A program made the position numbers and the translations under genes. Positions 7,430 to 14,710 of a stretch of 29,479 bases of DNA are shown one piece after another. Source of the DNA: JANLSE01 sp038214135 (GTDB lineage Bacteria; Chloroflexota; Chloroflexia; Chloroflexales; Roseiflexaceae); contig JBBQSD010000070.1 in assembly GCA_038214135.1 (NCBI GenBank), positions 1 through 29,479 on the forward strand, read 5' to 3'. The first letter of the stretch is position 1. Every line of letters begins with the position of its first letter. A model generated the notes under the pieces. The model was not told where the DNA came from. It searched no databases and saw only the letters and a program-made list of their open reading frames with translations.

Positions 7430-7835
7430 GGCAGGAGTCAGGAGTCAGGAGTTTTTGCGTTTGGGCAACTTGACATAGATCGACGAGGGTTTCGCGGCAT
7501 CCTGAGCGGGTATTCGCCGAGTCAATACTTTATCTAACGATTCGCATGATCATGCGCGATTCTTCGTATTGCTTAGCGTGACAATTGGATAGAACCTTTT
7601 GGGATCGCTGTCCTAGCAGTACACGGCGGCATAGCAGTAGCACACTGGTTGGATGAACACGGCGAGCTTACAGAGCCACAAACATTCTTTCAAAAGCTAT
7701 CAGCCATCAGCCATCAGCTTTTGGTACAGGTAGAAAGTTCGTACTGTTACTATAACGTTTATTGTTTGTACAAACATTTATTTATGCGAATTCTGACTCC
7801 TGACTCCTGACTCCTGAATACTCGACGGGGGTTTT
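7430..7835. other. Gene-free spacer bracketed by inverted heptamer arrays
   Basis: No credible gene lies in these 406 bases. GGAGTCA heptamers (7434-7452) start 5 bases after the upstream stop. The inverse TGACTCC x3 (7794-7814) ends 21 bases before the next ATG, with TGAATA border. Inside is a second repeat type, AAAAGCT (7692-7698) and AGCTTTT (7716-7722), enclosing CAGCCAT units. The remainder is unassigned, with no tRNA, promoter or coding signal I can support. Confidence 0.7.
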
Positions 7836-8327
7836 ATGGCTGCCTATACGCCTATTCTGGCAACACTTGGGTATATTATGTCGCCCGATGGTACACAGGT
7901 GTTGCTGATTCATCGCAATGCCCGCCCGGACGACCAGCATTATGGGAAGTATAACGGCCTGGGTGGTAAGCTGGAACCAGGCGAGGATGTTGTCAGCGGG
8001 ATGATGCGCGAGATCCGTGAGGAGGCTGGGATTGAGGCCGATGAGATCGTGCTGCGTGGGACGGTCAACTGGCCTGGTTTTGGCAAGCATGGCGAGGATT
8101 GGTTTGCATTTGTGTTCCGCATTGATCGCTGGAGTGGAACGCCCTTCGAAAGCAACCCGGAAGGTTCACTTGAATGGGTGCCAGTGGCAACAATGACCAG
8201 CCTGAATCTGTGGGAGAGTGACAGGATGTGGCTGCATATGGTGTTTGAGCGCAGCCAGCAGACGTTCCATGGGATTGCGCCATATGAGGGCCAGCGGCTG
8301 GTTTCGTGGGATTATTCATTGATCTAG
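7836..8327 (+). CDS. MutT/MTH1-like 8-oxo-dGTP diphosphatase (Nudix)
   Basis: A 163-residue Nudix hydrolase. The Nudix box is complete: G44-x5-E50-x7-R58-E59-I-R-E62-E63-A-G-I. KYNGLGGKLEPGED and the later WPGFGKHGEDWFAFVF are typical of the MutT / MTH1 8-oxo-dGTP diphosphatase group, which clears oxidised dGTP from the nucleotide pool; the activity is inferred from this similarity. The ATG follows CGACGGGGG. It lies in the same direction as the T-box Nudix gene but is separated by a 406-base repeat-bounded spacer, so it is probably transcribed separately. A small membrane protein follows after 15 bases and likely shares its mRNA. Confidence 0.88.
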   Translation: MAAYTPILATLGYIMSPDGTQVLLIHRNARPDDQHYGKYNGLGGKLEPGEDVVSGMMREIREEAGIEADEIVLRGTVNWPGFGKHGEDWFAFVFRIDRWSGTPFESNPEGSLEWVPVATMTSLNLWESDRMWLHMVFERSQQTFHGIAPYEGQRLVSWDYSLI

Positions 8328-8342
8328 CGGTGGGGGTGCGCT

Positions 8343-8759
8343 ATGGACGCGATGACGATGATCATGATTGGGGCTGGTGTTGCCGCTCTGGTGGTGATTG
8401 GGGTAGTTGTAGCCTGGCGCTCGCGGAATGAGACGGTGCTACAGATACCGACAGCACCACCTCAGCCGATTGTTGCCAGTACCTACACCCTGCCTGAGTT
8501 GGCGGCGCTGGCCGAAACAGGGAAACTGGTGGAGGTGACCAATCCGCTGGTGCTGCGTTCGATGGAAAAGGCATTGGAGCGTGGTGGCCCGATGGCGCGC
8601 TATATTGTGCGCTATCAGGGCGCATTATGGATCACGTTTGAACCACTGCCCGACCAGCAGGAGCGCGAACAAGCCTATGAATTATTCCGCCGATTTAATA
8701 CGGGTGAGGAACTCGATATCCGAGCGCTGATGAAAGTCATTCGCAAGATTGGGAAATAG
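8343..8759 (+). CDS. Single-pass membrane protein, unknown
   Basis: A 138-residue protein I cannot assign. An N-terminal hydrophobic helix (IMIGAGVAALVVIGVVVAW, about 7-25) anchors it, followed by a basic RSR stop-transfer and a Pro-rich linker (PTAPPQPI). The C-terminal part from about residue 45 (YTLPELAALAETGKLVEV) appears globular and helical and ends in a basic KVIRKIGK. The ATG is preceded by GGTGGGGG. It starts 15 bases after the MutT-like gene and probably forms a two-gene operon with it. A similar anchor-linker-domain layout occurs at 23392, though the domains look unrelated. Confidence 0.65.
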   Translation: MDAMTMIMIGAGVAALVVIGVVVAWRSRNETVLQIPTAPPQPIVASTYTLPELAALAETGKLVEVTNPLVLRSMEKALERGGPMARYIVRYQGALWITFEPLPDQQEREQAYELFRRFNTGEELDIRALMKVIRKIGK

Positions 8760-8785
8760 GCCAGAGCATCTTATTTGGATTATGC

Positions 8786-9148
8786 CTATAGTGGCTTGAG
8801 GCCGATACTAATGCTGATTGCTTGATCGACACGCGCCATGGAATTGGCATCAAGTTGGCCGATGTAGCGTTCCAAACGTTGTTTGTCAATTGTCCTGAGC
8901 TGGTTAAGTAAGACACGCGATGCTGGCCGTAGGCCACTTTCGCCTGGTTCGACAATCACAACATCAACTGGATTGGCGACTCGCGTAGGTGCAGATGTGA
9001 TGCTGGCAACAATAACAACCGGGCTATACTGATTGCTAATATCATTCTGAATAATGAGCACTGGCCTACGGCCACCCTGTTCACTACCAACAATTGGATC
9101 AAGAGTAGCGATGTAGATCTCACCTCGCCGGGGAAAGTTCTTTGGCAT
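8786..9148 (-). CDS. MazF/PemK-family toxin
   Basis: A 120-residue type II toxin of the MazF/PemK family, which in known members cleaves RNA at short sequence motifs and stops translation. The family signature is at the start: RRGEIYIATLDPIVGSEQGG then RRPVLIIQND. The N-terminal GEI(Y/W)...P..G.EQ..RRP pattern with conserved Arg (R27/R28 region) is intact, and a later SITS segment matches the usual catalytic Thr/Ser strand. The gene lies 4 bases downstream of its ribbon-helix-helix antitoxin, the usual antitoxin-first order. Length is normal, so it is probably functional. Confidence 0.9.
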   Translation of the reverse strand: MPKNFPRRGEIYIATLDPIVGSEQGGRRPVLIIQNDISNQYSPVVIVASITSAPTRVANPVDVVIVEPGESGLRPASRVLLNQLRTIDKQRLERYIGQLDANSMARVDQAISISIGLKPL

Positions 9149-9152
9149 CGCG

Positions 9153-9419
9153 TCACTCCAATTCAGGGGAGGCAGGAACGTATCTCATTGTAGTTTCATA
9201 ATCGACGTAGCGGAATTCCTCAGCAAGCGCGAGTGCTTCTTCCGCATTTGCTATGGAGGCGGCGATTAACGCTTCGCGTATGACACGCTTTTGTTCACGG
9301 ATCACATACTCCTGGAGCACATGACTGACAAATTGACTTAGATTGCCTTCACTTAATTCGCGCGCTTGCACCAGAATATCGCTGGGCAGCGAAAGGGTAA
9401 CACGTTGCATCGTACTCAT
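9153..9419 (-). CDS. Ribbon-helix-helix antitoxin partner of MazF
   Basis: An 88-residue protein starting MSTMQRVTLSLPSDIL. The first 45 residues fit a ribbon-helix-helix DNA-binding fold: a beta strand (QRVTLSLP), helix A (SDILVQARELS), a turn and helix B (LSQFVSHVLQEYV). The acidic, helical C-terminus (EEALALAEEFRYVDYETTMRY) would wrap and neutralise MazF. I chose 9419 over ATG 9437 because the latter has no ribosome site. It is first in the operon; a consensus promoter and an overlapping palindrome lie directly upstream, suiting autorepression. Confidence 0.85.
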   Translation of the reverse strand: MSTMQRVTLSLPSDILVQARELSEGNLSQFVSHVLQEYVIREQKRVIREALIAASIANAEEALALAEEFRYVDYETTMRYVPASPELE

Positions 9420-9448
9420 ATTCACACACCCAATCATACTTATCAGTT

Positions 9449-9461
9449 GTATAAATTATAC
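9449..9461. promoter_or_regulatory. Palindromic operator candidate
   Basis: GTATAA-A-TTATAC is a perfect palindrome with 6-bp arms covering the -10 box of the antitoxin promoter, and lies in the short gap to serS. It is a natural binding site for the ribbon-helix-helix antitoxin dimer, and could also affect serS. Confidence 0.55.
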
Positions 9462-9483
9462 GCAAAATCATATGCATTGTCAA
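9455..9483 (-). promoter_or_regulatory. Consensus promoter of the toxin-antitoxin operon
   Basis: On the minus strand TTGACA (9483-9478), a 17-nt spacer and TATAAT (9460-9455): both hexamers and the spacing are perfect sigma70 consensus. Its -35 sits 14 bases from the serS start codon on the other strand. Confidence 0.88.
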
Positions 9484-9496
9484 TATGGAGGGTGCT

Positions 9497-10765
9497 ATGT
9501 TAGATATTCGGCTTATTCGGGAGCAGCCAGATGTTGTTCGGGCTGGGATTCAGCGGCGTGGCGATGATCCAGGGCTGGTTGATCAGATTCTGGCGTTGGA
9601 TGTACGCCGCCGCGAGCTGCTGAATCAGGTCGAGCAGCTCAAGGCAACCCGTAATGCTGTTTCCAAAGAGATCCCCAAGATGAAGGATGCCAGCCTGCGT
9701 GAGGCCAGCATTACCGAGATGCGTGCGGTTGGGGATCGGATTGCGGAATTGGACAAACAGGTTGGCGCTGTCGATACCGAGTTTACGAACCAGATGTTAT
9801 TGCTGCCGAATCTGCCACTTGCCGAGGTGCCTGATGGAACCAGCGAGCACGATAATATTGTGGCACGCACCGAGGGCCAGCCACGCAGCTTCGATTTCAC
9901 GCCAAAGCCGCATTGGGAGCTTGGCGAGCAGCTGGGGATTATCGATTTCGAGCGCGGGGTGAAACTTTCGGGCAGCCGTTTCTTCGTATTGAAGGGCCTT
10001 GGTGCACGGCTTCAGCGGGCCTTGACCGCCTGGATGCTGGATATGCACATCGAGAAGCATGGCTATACCGAAATCGCGCCGCCATATGTTGTCAAGGAAG
10101 AGATCCTGGTTGGCACGGGCAATCTGCCCAAGTTTGGCGATAACCTGTTTCGGATTCAGGGGATCGATCTGACGCTCATTCCAACTGCCGAAGTTCCAGT
10201 GACCAATCTGTACCGCGAGGAGATTCTGCCAGCCGACATCCTGCCGATCAATCATGTGGCCTATACGCCATGCTGGCGCAATGAGCAGATGAGCGCTGGC
10301 CGTGATGTGCGCGGAATCAAGCGCGTGTATCAATTCGACAAGGTCGAGATGGTCAAGTTTACTACTCCCGAAACGAGCTATGCCGAATTGTGGAAACTGA
10401 TCGACAATGCCGAGGATGTGTGCAAAGGGTTGCAGGTACCCTACCGGCTGCTACAATTGTGTACTGCCGATCTTGGCACAGCGACGATCAAGTATGATCT
10501 GGAGATGTGGGCGCCTGGTTGCGGCGAATGGCTAGAAGTCAGCTCTTGCGCGAATTTCGGCGATTACCAGGCGCGGCGGGCCAATCTGCGCTATCGGCCA
10601 ACCCCTGGCGCGAAACCAGAATTTCTGCATACCCTGAATGGTTCTGGGCTGGCACTACCACGGGTGATCATCACAGTGATGGAAAACTACCAACAGGCCG
10701 ATGGCAGCATTGTGGTTCCAGAGGTACTGCGGCCATATATGGGTGGCGCAGAGGTGATTCGTTAG
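9497..10765 (+). CDS. serS: Seryl-tRNA synthetase
   Basis: A 422-residue class II aminoacyl-tRNA synthetase that charges tRNA-Ser (and tRNA-Sec) in the cytoplasm. The N-terminal arm (to about residue 110) is the antiparallel coiled coil that holds the tRNA long variable arm, with LNQVEQLKATRNAVSKEI on one helix. The catalytic domain shows motif 2 around YTPCWRNEQMSAGRD...IKRVYQFDKVEMVKF and motif 3 as NGSGLALPRVIITVMENYQQ near the C-terminus. The start is ATG 9497 (MLDIRLIREQ), with GGAGGG upstream; this is the standard SerRS start. It is divergent from the toxin-antitoxin operon with an 77-base gap, and has no T-box despite one being present 2.6 kb away. A heptamer array starts at its stop codon. 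Confidence 0.97.
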   Translation: MLDIRLIREQPDVVRAGIQRRGDDPGLVDQILALDVRRRELLNQVEQLKATRNAVSKEIPKMKDASLREASITEMRAVGDRIAELDKQVGAVDTEFTNQMLLLPNLPLAEVPDGTSEHDNIVARTEGQPRSFDFTPKPHWELGEQLGIIDFERGVKLSGSRFFVLKGLGARLQRALTAWMLDMHIEKHGYTEIAPPYVVKEEILVGTGNLPKFGDNLFRIQGIDLTLIPTAEVPVTNLYREEILPADILPINHVAYTPCWRNEQMSAGRDVRGIKRVYQFDKVEMVKFTTPETSYAELWKLIDNAEDVCKGLQVPYRLLQLCTADLGTATIKYDLEMWAPGCGEWLEVSSCANFGDYQARRANLRYRPTPGAKPEFLHTLNGSGLALPRVIITVMENYQQADGSIVVPEVLRPYMGGAEVIR

Positions 10766-10792
10766 GAGTCAGAAGCCAGAAGTCAGGAGTCA
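10765..10792 (+). repeat. Heptamer array, GGAGTCA orientation
   Basis: Four heptamers (GGAGTCA, GAAGCCA, GAAGTCA, GGAGTCA), then GAAT. The first unit overlaps the last base of the serS stop codon. It pairs with the inverse array at 10850-10870. Confidence 0.8.
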
Positions 10793-10844
10793 GAATGTGT
10801 TCAATATGCGTATGTGCGCTTCATCATCTTGTTCGCTTGTTCAG

Positions 10845-10875
10845 TATTCTGACTCCTGATTCCTAACTCCTGAAT
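10845..10875 (+). repeat. Heptamer array, TGACTCC orientation
   Basis: TATTC border, then TGACTCC, TGATTCC, TAACTCC, then TGAATA border. It is the inverse partner of the array at 10765 and ends 7 bases before the next start codon, leaving no usual Shine-Dalgarno there. Confidence 0.8.
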
Positions 10876-10881
10876 ACACAT

Positions 10882-11811
10882 ATGCAAGAAACAGAAAAGC
10901 TTGAACGTGGCATCCAACTGCTGGCTGAGGCTGGCGGTGATCAGGATCTGCTTGGTGTGGCATTATTGGCCTTTCAGGGAGCGCTGGATCAACAACTGCG
11001 CGAACTCCTATCAACTCAACCAGCGCTGACTGACGCCGACAGGGCGCTGCTTGCTGACCCAGGTATTACCCCAGCGATGCTGGTTGAGCTTGGCCGCCGC
11101 TATGGCGATCTGAGCCGTGAGCAGGCCTGGCGCATTCTTGGATCGGAACAGTTGCGGGTTGCCTTTGCGAATGGCGAGCCATTTCGCGGCAGCCCAAGCG
11201 AGGTGCGCGCCTATGGGCGCTTTGTTGCGGAATTGTGTGATCGGGCGGATCTGGCCGAGCAATTGGCCGGTATTTCGACAAAAAGCCTGGCCGATCCCGA
11301 TGACGCACAGGTGGAATTTGACGATGATGCCGACCCGCCGCCAGTTGGCCTGTATTACACGATCATGCGCTGGATTCCTGGCCTGATACTGGCCGCATTA
11401 TTGCTGGTTGGCGCCTGGGCGCTGTTCAATCGGGCCGCTGACAATCCCCCGAATGCACAGCCGACTGCATTGACATCGGCGGGGAACCCCGATGATCCAG
11501 CGGTTGCGACGATTGCGCTTGATGCGACGCTTGCACCGATTATTATTGCTCAGGCCACGCCGCCTGCTCCACCAACACCAACTGCTGCAACCAGGCGCGG
11601 ACGAGTTGTTCGGCTTGGTGGTGGGCCGGGATGGCTTCACGATAGTGCGCGCTTCGATAGCCCGACACTACCGATTCGGTTGAGCGAAGGGCAGGAGGTT
11701 GCCATTCTCGGCCAACAGCAGAACGATGCCCAGGGTACGCCCTGGATGTATGTGGCTGTCGGCGGGTATGAGGGCTGGTCGCCGCTCAATAATATTGAGG
11801 AGGTACGCTAA
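10882..11811 (+). CDS. Single-pass membrane protein with C-terminal SH3-like domain
   Basis: A 309-residue protein. Residues 1-155 are a largely helical cytoplasmic region (with an acidic patch EFDDDADPPP at about 145-154). A membrane helix follows at about 165-182 (IPGLILAALLLVGAWALF). A Pro/Thr/Ala-rich linker (TPPAPPTPTAA) leads to an extracytoplasmic domain from about residue 240 (RVVRLGGGPGWLHDSARFDS...EGQEVAILGQ...WMYVAVGGYEGWSPLNNI) with the pattern of a bacterial SH3 domain, often a cell-wall or peptide binder. The function is unknown. The ATG has no clear Shine-Dalgarno because a heptamer array lies upstream; an alternative start further in cannot be excluded. Confidence 0.75.
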   Translation: MQETEKLERGIQLLAEAGGDQDLLGVALLAFQGALDQQLRELLSTQPALTDADRALLADPGITPAMLVELGRRYGDLSREQAWRILGSEQLRVAFANGEPFRGSPSEVRAYGRFVAELCDRADLAEQLAGISTKSLADPDDAQVEFDDDADPPPVGLYYTIMRWIPGLILAALLLVGAWALFNRAADNPPNAQPTALTSAGNPDDPAVATIALDATLAPIIIAQATPPAPPTPTAATRRGRVVRLGGGPGWLHDSARFDSPTLPIRLSEGQEVAILGQQQNDAQGTPWMYVAVGGYEGWSPLNNIEEVR

Positions 11812-11813
11812 CC

Positions 11814-11975
11814 AGCTTTCAGCTGTCAGCCATCAGCTTTCAGGATGCTGTTGGCGAATGAACGTTGGCAATAGCATCCATTCAGCATTTGCTAACGCAT
11901 AGATGCATCTACAAGCAACAGGCTTTGCAGTGATGGAAAGAACGCTCACTTGCATGAAAGCTGAGAGCTGACGGC
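11814..11975. repeat. Intergenic spacer with imperfect inverted repeat ends
   Basis: The left end (AGCTGTCAGCCATCAGCTTTCA region, about 11821-11842) and the right end (about 11954-11975) are imperfect inverse copies of about 22 bases with roughly 18 matches, both made of TCAGC/AGCTTTC units. A similar motif is at 7692-7722. The interior shows no gene. It separates two convergent genes. Confidence 0.6.
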
Positions 11976-13132
11976 TAAATCGCGTCTGCCACCATCCGAT
12001 AAACCTCACGCAGTGGGATTCCGTGTTCGCGGGCGATTCTGGCGCAATCCTCATATTCGGGCGCACCACCAAGATCCACGCCAGCCCAACGCTTGCGTTT
12101 GATACGTACTATGCCATATTCAGTTTCGATCTGTGCCAATTCGCGCTCACACACATGCCGCTCGACGATTCGCCGCCGGATGCCCAATGTCGTCGTTTCA
12201 CGCATGATCATGGCGACAGCTGCATCTTCAAGCGCGGGTGGCACGAGTGCAGCCAGAACTATGCCAGGGCGGCCCTTCTTCATCTGGATCGGCTGCATCC
12301 ATACATCCAATGCCCCTACTGTCAGTAACTGCTCGGCTGTATAGGCTAGTTGCTCGGCTGGTTGATCATCGATATTGGTTTCTAACAGAACTGGCTGCTG
12401 TAGAGAATTATTTGCAACCTGGCCAATCCACACCCGCAGTACATTCGGGCGATCTTCTGGATCGCGGCCACCAAGCCCATAGCCAACCTGCTCCAGTTGC
12501 ATGGCCGGACGCCGGAATTCGGCCATGCCAGCCAGCAACGCAGCACCTGTTGGCGTCACCACTTCGCCCTGCAATTGATCGGCCTGTGTTGGCGCACCAG
12601 CTTGTGTTAACAGATACAGCGTTGCTGGCGCTGGAATCGGCAGCGCTCCATGGGCTGCACGCACCCACCCCGAACCAAGCGGCACTGGCGAGGCATATAC
12701 CTGTTCGATGCCAAGCAGCGCCAACCCGGCCACAACACCAACAATATCGACAATTGCATCGAGCGCGCCAACCTCATGAAAATGAACCTGTTCGGCTGGA
12801 ACGCCATGGACACGACCCTCGGCTTCGGCCAGCAGGGTAAAGATGTGTAGGCTGCGCTGCTTGACAATCGGATCGAGGGTGCTAGCCTCAATAATCGCCT
12901 GCACATCCGCAAGGTGGCGATGGGTTTCCTGTTCGGGTGCATGCACGAGGGCACGGGTGCCAGAGATATAGCGGCGCATGCCCCGTTCTGAAGATAGCGA
13001 CCAATCCGGCACGCCGAGTTTTTCTAATTCTGCCTGCAACGCCTCGACCGAAAGCCCTACATCGATCAGCGCGCCAAGCGCCATATCGCCACTGATGCCA
13101 GAAAAGCAATCAAAATAGATGATACGGGCCAT
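11975..13132 (-). CDS. larC: LarC-type nickel insertion protein (Ni-pincer cofactor)
   Basis: A 385-residue protein of the LarC (formerly UPF0272/DUF111) family. LarC is a CTP-dependent nickel-inserting enzyme of the nickel-pincer nucleotide cofactor pathway (lactate racemase and relatives). Family features are strong: the start RIIYFDCFSGISGDMALGAL, the His-rich H-F-H-E-V-G-A-D-A-I-D motif (VHFHEVGALDAIVDIVG), GWVRAAHGALPIPAPAT, and the C-terminal half with ETNIDDQ and MKKGRPG. Both LarC1 and LarC2 regions are in one continuous frame, unlike Lactobacillus plantarum where a frameshift joins them. No larB or larE is nearby. Confidence 0.93.
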   Translation of the reverse strand: MARIIYFDCFSGISGDMALGALIDVGLSVEALQAELEKLGVPDWSLSSERGMRRYISGTRALVHAPEQETHRHLADVQAIIEASTLDPIVKQRSLHIFTLLAEAEGRVHGVPAEQVHFHEVGALDAIVDIVGVVAGLALLGIEQVYASPVPLGSGWVRAAHGALPIPAPATLYLLTQAGAPTQADQLQGEVVTPTGAALLAGMAEFRRPAMQLEQVGYGLGGRDPEDRPNVLRVWIGQVANNSLQQPVLLETNIDDQPAEQLAYTAEQLLTVGALDVWMQPIQMKKGRPGIVLAALVPPALEDAAVAMIMRETTTLGIRRRIVERHVCERELAQIETEYGIVRIKRKRWAGVDLGGAPEYEDCARIAREHGIPLREVYRMVADAI

Positions 13133-13200
13133 AGGTCATTCCTTCTTGCTCTATCGCGATTCAAGGGAAATCGTAAAGAGGGAGAGAAAGGTTTTTCTCT

Positions 13201-13223
13201 GGGGCTGCGCCCCAAACCCCGCT
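13201..13223. repeat. GC-rich repeat copy (GGGGCTGCGCCCC family)
   Basis: A 23-base segment starting GGGGCTGCGCCCCAAACC is repeated exactly at 26568-26590. It holds a GGGGC-TGC-GCCCC hairpin. It lies in the fabF-larC gap, preceded by a GGGAGAGAAAGG stretch similar to the other copy. Diverged relatives occur near 19890-19935 and, inverted, 23250-23290. Confidence 0.75.
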
Positions 13224-13280
13224 CTGCGCGTACACGATTGTATTCTAAACCAATCACATAATGAAAGCGCAACGTAGCGT

Positions 13281-13298
13281 GCCGTATAGCTATACGGC
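13281..13298. repeat. Perfect 18-bp palindrome
   Basis: GCCGTATAGCTATACGGC has 9-bp arms and no loop. It lies between fabF and larC, both on the minus strand. It could be an operator site for larC or a repeat; nothing else shows which. Confidence 0.6.
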
Positions 13299-13392
13299 CC
13301 AACAGCCCAACGGCGCGACATGAATGCCTTAGGGTGCGATTAGTTTAGTATATATCTGGAAGGAAGTAGGAGGATGAGGCAGCATGGCACTT

Positions 13393-14634
13393 TTACGTGG
13401 TTTGATACCGGCGAAACACAAGCGCCGAGTTGTGTCCACCAAGGCCAATCGAATTGGAGAGCGCCGCATCAATATGGGCAGCACGGGCCTGATTGGGTAC
13501 ATAATCAAGATCGCAGGTTGGGTCGGGCTGCTCCAGGTTAATTGTTGGCGGGATGAGATCGTACTGGAGGGCCAGAACACACACAATCGCTTCAACCGCG
13601 CCTGCCGCACCCATCATGTGCCCAAGCATGGATTTTGTTGAACTGACCAGCAGATTCTTCGCGTGATCGCCAAAGATTGTTTTGATCGCCAGTGTTTCGG
13701 AGGAATCGTTCAGTGGCGTGCCGGTGCCGTGGGCATTGATATAGCCAATTGCATTAGGGGCTAACCCGCTCTTACGCAGAGCCATGCGCATGGCGCGTGC
13801 GGTGCCACGGCCCTGATCATCGGCGGCGATCATATCGCGGGCATCGCTACTATTGCCATAGCCAACCAGTTCGGCCAGAATTGGCGCACCACGAGCAATT
13901 GCGTGATCGAGGCTTTCTAACACCAGCGCCCCAGCCCCTTCCGAAAGCACAAAGCCATCGCGGCGGATATCGAATGGCTTGCAGGCTTGTTCGGGATGTT
14001 CGTTATCGCTCGCCAGGCCGCGCATGGTTGAGAATGAGGCAACAATCGTCGGATGGATCGGTGCCTCGCTGCCACCAGCAATAATCACATCGGCATCGCC
14101 ACGCCGGATTGTTTCATATGCCTCACCGATATTATGGCCGCCGGTTGAGCAGGCCGCCACAACCGCCATATTCGGCCCCTGTGCATTCAGCTGAATGGCA
14201 ATATAGCCACTGGCCGAATCATCGATCATGTTGGCAATCAAGGTTGGCGAAACGCGCCGAGGGCCACGCACCCGCAGAGTATCGTGCTGCTCAAAGATCA
14301 GATCCAGGCCGCCTGCGCCTGTCCCATAGATGACGCCGACCAGTTCGGGATCTTCCTGATCCATATCAAGCTGCGCCATACGGGTTGCTTCCAGAACCGC
14401 ATTCAGGGCATAGCGCACATATAGTGGCATGCGGCGGGCCTCGCGTGCATCGATTTCTGGATCCAGCACAAAACCCCGAACCTCACCAGCAATGCGGATC
14501 GGCATCTCACCAGCATCGAAGCGCGTAATTGGCCCGATACCACTACGCCCGGCACACAAAGCAGCCCATGTACTGGGAATGTTGTTACCGCATGGAGAAA
14601 TAGCACCGAGACCAGTCACAACCACCCGCCGCAT
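13393..14634 (-). CDS. fabF: 3-oxoacyl-[acyl-carrier-protein] synthase II
   Basis: A 413-residue condensing enzyme that elongates acyl-ACP with malonyl-ACP in fatty acid synthesis. The thiolase-fold active site is intact: Cys in VVAACSTGGHN (residue 162, as in E. coli FabF), the two His in INAHGTGTPLND and KSMLGHMMGAAG. The starting MRRVVVTGLGAISPCG is standard. I choose ATG 14634, five bases after GGAGG; a GTG one codon upstream is too close to the ribosome site. It follows fabD on the same strand after 76 bases that contain a CCCTCACCCC hairpin, so it is likely co-transcribed from the fabD promoter. fabH, acpP and fabG are not in the window. Confidence 0.95.
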   Translation of the reverse strand: MRRVVVTGLGAISPCGNNIPSTWAALCAGRSGIGPITRFDAGEMPIRIAGEVRGFVLDPEIDAREARRMPLYVRYALNAVLEATRMAQLDMDQEDPELVGVIYGTGAGGLDLIFEQHDTLRVRGPRRVSPTLIANMIDDSASGYIAIQLNAQGPNMAVVAACSTGGHNIGEAYETIRRGDADVIIAGGSEAPIHPTIVASFSTMRGLASDNEHPEQACKPFDIRRDGFVLSEGAGALVLESLDHAIARGAPILAELVGYGNSSDARDMIAADDQGRGTARAMRMALRKSGLAPNAIGYINAHGTGTPLNDSSETLAIKTIFGDHAKNLLVSSTKSMLGHMMGAAGAVEAIVCVLALQYDLIPPTINLEQPDPTCDLDYVPNQARAAHIDAALSNSIGLGGHNSALVFRRYQTT

Positions 14635-14652
14635 CACGACCTCCAGAATATC

Positions 14653-14708
14653 CCCTCACCCCTGACCCCGCTCCCATTGGGAGAGGAGAAGCACAGCAGG
14701 GGTGAGGG
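14653..14708. repeat. CCCTCACCCC hairpin element inside fabD-fabF gap
   Basis: Outer arms CCCTCACCCCTG (14653-14664) and CAGGGGTGAGGG (14697-14708) are perfect; an inner hairpin CTCCC-ATT-GGGAG is at 14671-14683. It is the same family as the element at 2253-2306 (shared CCCTCACCCCT..CCCCGCTCCC pattern). Being within an operon, it may attenuate fabF relative to fabD. Confidence 0.8.
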
Positions 14709-14710
14709 CT

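Noticed and set aside
12238..12840. A 200-residue plus-strand frame opposite larC
   Set aside because: Lies wholly antisense to a clearly conserved gene, with a low-complexity His/Pro/Gln-rich translation.
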